Shown: piece after piece, positions 60,571 to 64,000 of the stretch
Position numbering within the stretch: the stretch's first letter is position 1
Layout of the letters: each line of letters starts with the position of its first letter
Source: Bacteroidales bacterium
GTDB taxonomy: Bacteria; Bacteroidota; Bacteroidia; Bacteroidales; JAQUTK01
NCBI GenBank assembly: GCA_028709785.1
Contig: JAQUTK010000018.1
Span: 1-64,000, forward strand
Direction: 5' to 3'
Length of the DNA stretch: 64,000 nucleotides
Notes under the pieces: model-generated
The model's database searches: none
What the model saw: the letters and a program-made list of their open reading frames with translations, nothing else
Told to the model about the DNA's origin: nothing
Made by a program: the position numbers and the translations under genes

Positions 60571-62484
60571 GTGTATATGAGCCGTTATTCTGAAATACTA
60601 ACTACATACTGGGGATATCACTCTTTCCGTTCTGTTCAGGAGGAGATTATCACTTCTGTTTGTGAAGGGCGTGACACGCTGGGATTGATGCCGACGGGTG
60701 GAGGTAAGTCAATCACCTTTCAGGTGTCGGCTCTTGCTATGGAAGGCATTTGTATTGTGGTCACTCCTCTGATCGCATTGATGAAAGATCAGGTGTCCAA
60801 CCTGAGAAAGAAAGGAATCAAGGCGGCAGCAGTTTACACCGGAATGACTTTTGATGAAATCGTCGTTGCTTTGGACAACTGTATATTAGGCAACTACAAG
60901 TTTCTGTATATATCTCCCGAGCGTCTGGCCAGCGAACTTTTCCAGGTCAAGTTAAAGCAAATGAATGTTTGTTTGCTCACTGTGGATGAGTCTCACTGTA
61001 TTTCCCAATGGGGCTATGACTTTCGGCCTTCTTATCTTCAGATTGCTCTGGTCAGAGAGATTTTACCTCGTGTGCCGGTATTGGCCTTGACCGCCACGGC
61101 GACCGAAGAGGTGATCGGGGATATTCAACAAAAGCTCTCCTTCCCTCAGGAGAATGTGATCCGTACCAGTTATTTCCGCGAAAATCTGGCATACAAAGTC
61201 TTTCATGTCGAGGCAAAGCGACAATTGCTTCATCGTATGCTGCAAGAGACGCATGGTTCCGTTATCATCTATGTAAGAAATAGAAGAAAAACCCGTGAAA
61301 TAGCTGAATTGCTCCGTGAAGAGGGAGAGTCAGCTACGTATTATCATGCCGGACTTACCAATGCGGAAAAAGATCTCCGACAGAAGGAGTGGCATGAAGG
61401 GAAAATCCGGATAATTGTCTGTACCAATGCCTTTGGAATGGGCATTGATAAGCCTGATGTGCGCCTGGTGGTTCATCTTGACTTACCCGATTCTATCGAG
61501 GCATATTTTCAAGAGGCCGGCAGAGCCGGTCGCGACGGCCTTCCTGCCGTGTCTGCGATTCTTTGTTCAAAGAACGATCTTGTTCAGTTAAAAAAGAGAG
61601 TAGCTGACAATTTTCCCTCCCGCCAGTTTATTCGTGAAGTGTACGACGCGTTATGTAACTTTCTCCAGGTCGCTGAAGGCGATGGCTGCGGTAATATGTT
61701 TGAGTTTAACATTGCGAAGTTTGTTGCCCTGTTTCATTTGCCTCTGTTGCAGACCTATCATGCGCTCAAGATATTGGGACAGGCGGGATATCTCGAACTG
61801 ACAGACGAACAGGATAACGGATCCCGCGTTTTTTTTACTCTTGAACGTGAAGAACTTTATCACTTGCGTTACCTGGAGAGCAAGCTGGATGAATTGATCC
61901 ATGTTTTACTTCGTTCTTACTCCGGTTTGTTTTCCGACTACACCTATATTAATGAGGAACTGCTTTGCCAGAAGATGAGTATGACTCAACAAGAGTTGTA
62001 TGCCTCTCTTATTTCTCTTTCGCAGGCGCGTATTCTGAATTATGTGCCGAGGAAAAAGACCCCTTATATTCTATTTCGGGAAAGAAGGATGGATAGCAAA
62101 TATCTGATCATCTCCCAAGAGGTGTATGAAGTTCGCAAGCAACGGTACGAACAACGCATTCAGTCGATGCTTCACTATGTTACTTCCGATGATACTTGCC
62201 GTAGCCGTATCTTGCTGAACTATTTTGGAGAAGAAACGGCAAAAGCATGTGATATCTGTGATGTCTGTCTGCAAAAGCGACGAAAGGAGATTTCTGCTCC
62301 CTTGATTTTACTGCAAAATGAGATTCAGGAGAAATTGGCGGAAGCACCTCTTTTTATCTCTCAGCTGGTAGCAATTCTCTCTCGTCCATCCGAAGAAACG
62401 TTGCCGGTCATTCGACAAATGTTGGATTCCGGACTGCTTTTTATGGAAAATGGCTGCCTTTTTCCGGCAAAAGAGATAAAATAA
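60571..62484 (+). CDS. recQ: RecQ-family ATP-dependent DNA helicase
   Basis: GLMPTGGGKSITFQVSAL; VDESHCISQWGYDFRPSYLQ; GRAGRDGLPA; zinc-binding C residues; GTG 60571 or ATG 60577 start. Confidence 0.93.
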   Translation: MYMSRYSEILTTYWGYHSFRSVQEEIITSVCEGRDTLGLMPTGGGKSITFQVSALAMEGICIVVTPLIALMKDQVSNLRKKGIKAAAVYTGMTFDEIVVALDNCILGNYKFLYISPERLASELFQVKLKQMNVCLLTVDESHCISQWGYDFRPSYLQIALVREILPRVPVLALTATATEEVIGDIQQKLSFPQENVIRTSYFRENLAYKVFHVEAKRQLLHRMLQETHGSVIIYVRNRRKTREIAELLREEGESATYYHAGLTNAEKDLRQKEWHEGKIRIIVCTNAFGMGIDKPDVRLVVHLDLPDSIEAYFQEAGRAGRDGLPAVSAILCSKNDLVQLKKRVADNFPSRQFIREVYDALCNFLQVAEGDGCGNMFEFNIAKFVALFHLPLLQTYHALKILGQAGYLELTDEQDNGSRVFFTLEREELYHLRYLESKLDELIHVLLRSYSGLFSDYTYINEELLCQKMSMTQQELYASLISLSQARILNYVPRKKTPYILFRERRMDSKYLIISQEVYEVRKQRYEQRIQSMLHYVTSDDTCRSRILLNYFGEETAKACDICDVCLQKRRKEISAPLILLQNEIQEKLAEAPLFISQLVAILSRPSEETLPVIRQMLDSGLLFMENGCLFPAKEIK

Positions 62485-62538
62485 CTTACTTTTCAAAGAA
62501 AAATGTCCCTTTTTTCTTTCAGTTATTCATAAATAGTC

Positions 62539-62546
62539 TAATTTTG
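62539..62546 (+). promoter_or_regulatory. -7 box TAATTTTG of the pheA leader transcript
   Basis: TAnnTTTG consensus 20 bp before the leader ORF; -33 element weak. Confidence 0.5.
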
Positions 62547-62565
62547 CAGCATATTATTTAATGAA

Positions 62566-62643
62566 ATGAATCAGCGCAGTTTTACATATTCTTATTTTTA
62601 CTTTTACTTTAGCCAGAGTAAGAGCGGGAGAACATGTATATAA
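62566..62643 (+). CDS. Phe/Tyr leader peptide MNQRSFTYSYFYFYFSQSKSGRTCI
   Basis: 25-codon ORF with nine aromatic codons (5 F, 4 Y) clustered before a terminator and pheA. Confidence 0.85.
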   Translation: MNQRSFTYSYFYFYFSQSKSGRTCI

Positions 62644-62699
62644 TGCACAAAAAACAAAATAAACAAGGATCCCGCTGAATAAGCGGGATCTTTTTTTTT
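62601..62699 (+). promoter_or_regulatory. Transcription attenuator (pause hairpin, antiterminator, terminator)
   Basis: 1:2 CTTTTACTTT/AGAGTAAGAG; 2:3 AGCGGGA (62623-62629)/TCCCGCT (62670-62676); 3:4 GATCCCGCT/AGCGGGATC plus T9. Confidence 0.8.
62668..62699 (+). terminator. Rho-independent attenuator terminator
   Basis: GATCCCGCT-gaata-AGCGGGATC-TTTTTTTTT, 9-bp perfect stem. Confidence 0.9.
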
Positions 62700-62720
62700 A
62701 AACTAAAAACGAGAAAACAG

Positions 62721-63563
62721 ATGAAGAAGATTGCTCTTCAAGGAGTTCGGGGTTGCTTCCATGAGATTGCGGCCAGAGCCTATTTCAGAAACGAAGATCT
62801 AGAGATTGTAGAATGCAAGTCGTTTAAGGATGTTTTTGAAGCGATGAAAAAAGACTCCTCACTTCTTGGCGTGATAGCTATTGAGAATACAATAGCGGGC
62901 AGTCTGCTACCCAATCATGATTTGCTGCGTAACAGCAACTCATGGATCATCGGCGAACATAAGCTCAGAGTCAAACAAAATCTGTGTGTCTTGCCTGATG
63001 ACAAACTTTCTGATATCACGGAAGTGCGTTCTCATCCGATCGCATTGATGCAATGCGGTGAGTTTCTGGATACCCATCCGGAATGGAAACTGGTTGAAAC
63101 GGAAGATACAGCTTTAAGTGCCAGAGAGATAGCCTGTAATAACGGACATGGTCAGGCGGCTATCTGCGGCACATTAGCCGCTGAGATCTATGGATTAAAA
63201 GTCCTGGTTCCGGGTGTTGAAACCAACAAGCGCAACTTTACCCGTTTTCTTATGTTGGCAGACAAATGGCTTGCCGATGAAATGAACAAGGACAAAGAGA
63301 TCAACAAGGCTTCTCTTGTGTTTGCTGTCTCACACCAGCCGGGTGCCCTTTCAAAAGTGTTGTCCATCTTCTCTTTCTATGATATCAACCTGACAAAGAT
63401 CCAGTCATTGCCTATCGTCGGACGCGAATGGGAGTACCTCTTCTACATTGACGTGACTTTTGATGATTATCTCCGATATAAACAGTCGTTGGATGCCATT
63501 GCCCCATTAACTAAAAACTTTAAAATACTTGGTGAATATGCTTCAGGAGAACAAAGCGTTTAA
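62721..63563 (+). CDS. pheA: Prephenate dehydratase
   Basis: KIALQGVRGCFHEIAARAYF; VIAIENTIAGSLLPNHDLL; ACT domain HQPGALSKVLSIFSFYDINLTKIQSLP. Confidence 0.95.
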   Translation: MKKIALQGVRGCFHEIAARAYFRNEDLEIVECKSFKDVFEAMKKDSSLLGVIAIENTIAGSLLPNHDLLRNSNSWIIGEHKLRVKQNLCVLPDDKLSDITEVRSHPIALMQCGEFLDTHPEWKLVETEDTALSAREIACNNGHGQAAICGTLAAEIYGLKVLVPGVETNKRNFTRFLMLADKWLADEMNKDKEINKASLVFAVSHQPGALSKVLSIFSFYDINLTKIQSLPIVGREWEYLFYIDVTFDDYLRYKQSLDAIAPLTKNFKILGEYASGEQSV

Positions 63564-64000
63564 AATACAGCCCGCCGAACGCCTCTCGAGCGTCAGCGAA
63601 TACTATTTCTCGAAAAAGCTTCAGGAGATAGCCGCGATGAATGAGGCGGGAAAGGATGTCATCAGTCTGGGCATCGGCAGTCCCGATCTTCCTCCTTCAG
63701 AAGAGACGCTGCGCACGATGTGTGAAGAGACCATGAAGCCCGGCAATCACGGATATCAGCCTTATGTCGGTATCCCGGAACTTCGCAATGGCTTTGCTGT
63801 CTGGTATAAACGCTGGTACGATGTTGATCTGGATCCAAAGACCGAGATTCAGCCGTTGATTGGTTCCAAAGAAGGAGTGCTCCATATATCGATGGCCTTT
63901 CTGAATCCCGGCGATGGCGTGCTCTTACCCAATCCCGGTTATCCCACCTATACCTCGGTCAGCCGCCTGGTAGGTGCCGAGACTCACTTTTATGACCTTC
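63538..64000 (+). CDS. PLP-dependent class I/II aminotransferase (partial, runs off window end)
   Basis: ATG 63538 reads MLQENKAFKIQPAERLSSVSEYYFSKKLQEIAAMNEAGKDVISLGIGSPDLPPS...GYQPYVGIPELR...LPNPGYPTYTS. Confidence 0.9.
   Translation, partial: MLQENKAFKIQPAERLSSVSEYYFSKKLQEIAAMNEAGKDVISLGIGSPDLPPSEETLRTMCEETMKPGNHGYQPYVGIPELRNGFAVWYKRWYDVDLDPKTEIQPLIGSKEGVLHISMAFLNPGDGVLLPNPGYPTYTSVSRLVGAETHFYDL

Overview
Bacteroidales-type chromosomal window (Bacteroidetes -7 boxes TAnnTTTG, T9SS-type C-terminus, succinate-pathway decarboxylase genes), mostly housekeeping and metabolism, with no CRISPR array, rRNA, transposase or prophage seen. Main blocks: aroB/GSCFA/dxs/trkA/trkH; an array of TonB-domain and M56 (BlaR1-like) peptidase genes behind a blaI-type repressor (8.8-16.8 kb); a GH76 multidomain secreted enzyme; an HU-like gene preceded by a 4 x 22-bp dyad repeat; glycogen synthase and phosphorylase; a five-gene inositol-lipid cluster (26.9-32.4 kb); a methylmalonyl-CoA decarboxylase cluster (32.5-37.1 kb); tRNA-Ala(GGC); ruvC, rlpA, a receiver/PPDK-like protein, kdsC, maf, a TonB-dependent receptor, comEC, rpe, an ECF sigma factor, mtgA, fmt, clc, a sugar-phosphate transferase, tsaC/sua5, recJ, recQ; and pheA plus an aminotransferase that runs off the end. 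Strongest unannotated signals: (1) a complete ribosome-mediated attenuator upstream of pheA, with a Phe/Tyr-rich leader peptide, pause hairpin, antiterminator and terminator; (2) a near-perfect 42-bp palindrome covering the blaI promoter; (3) an M56 sensor-like protease carrying two tandem SusC-plug-like modules plus a TonB domain; (4) the 22-bp dyad array. All calls come from reading the sequence; no homology search or folding program was run.
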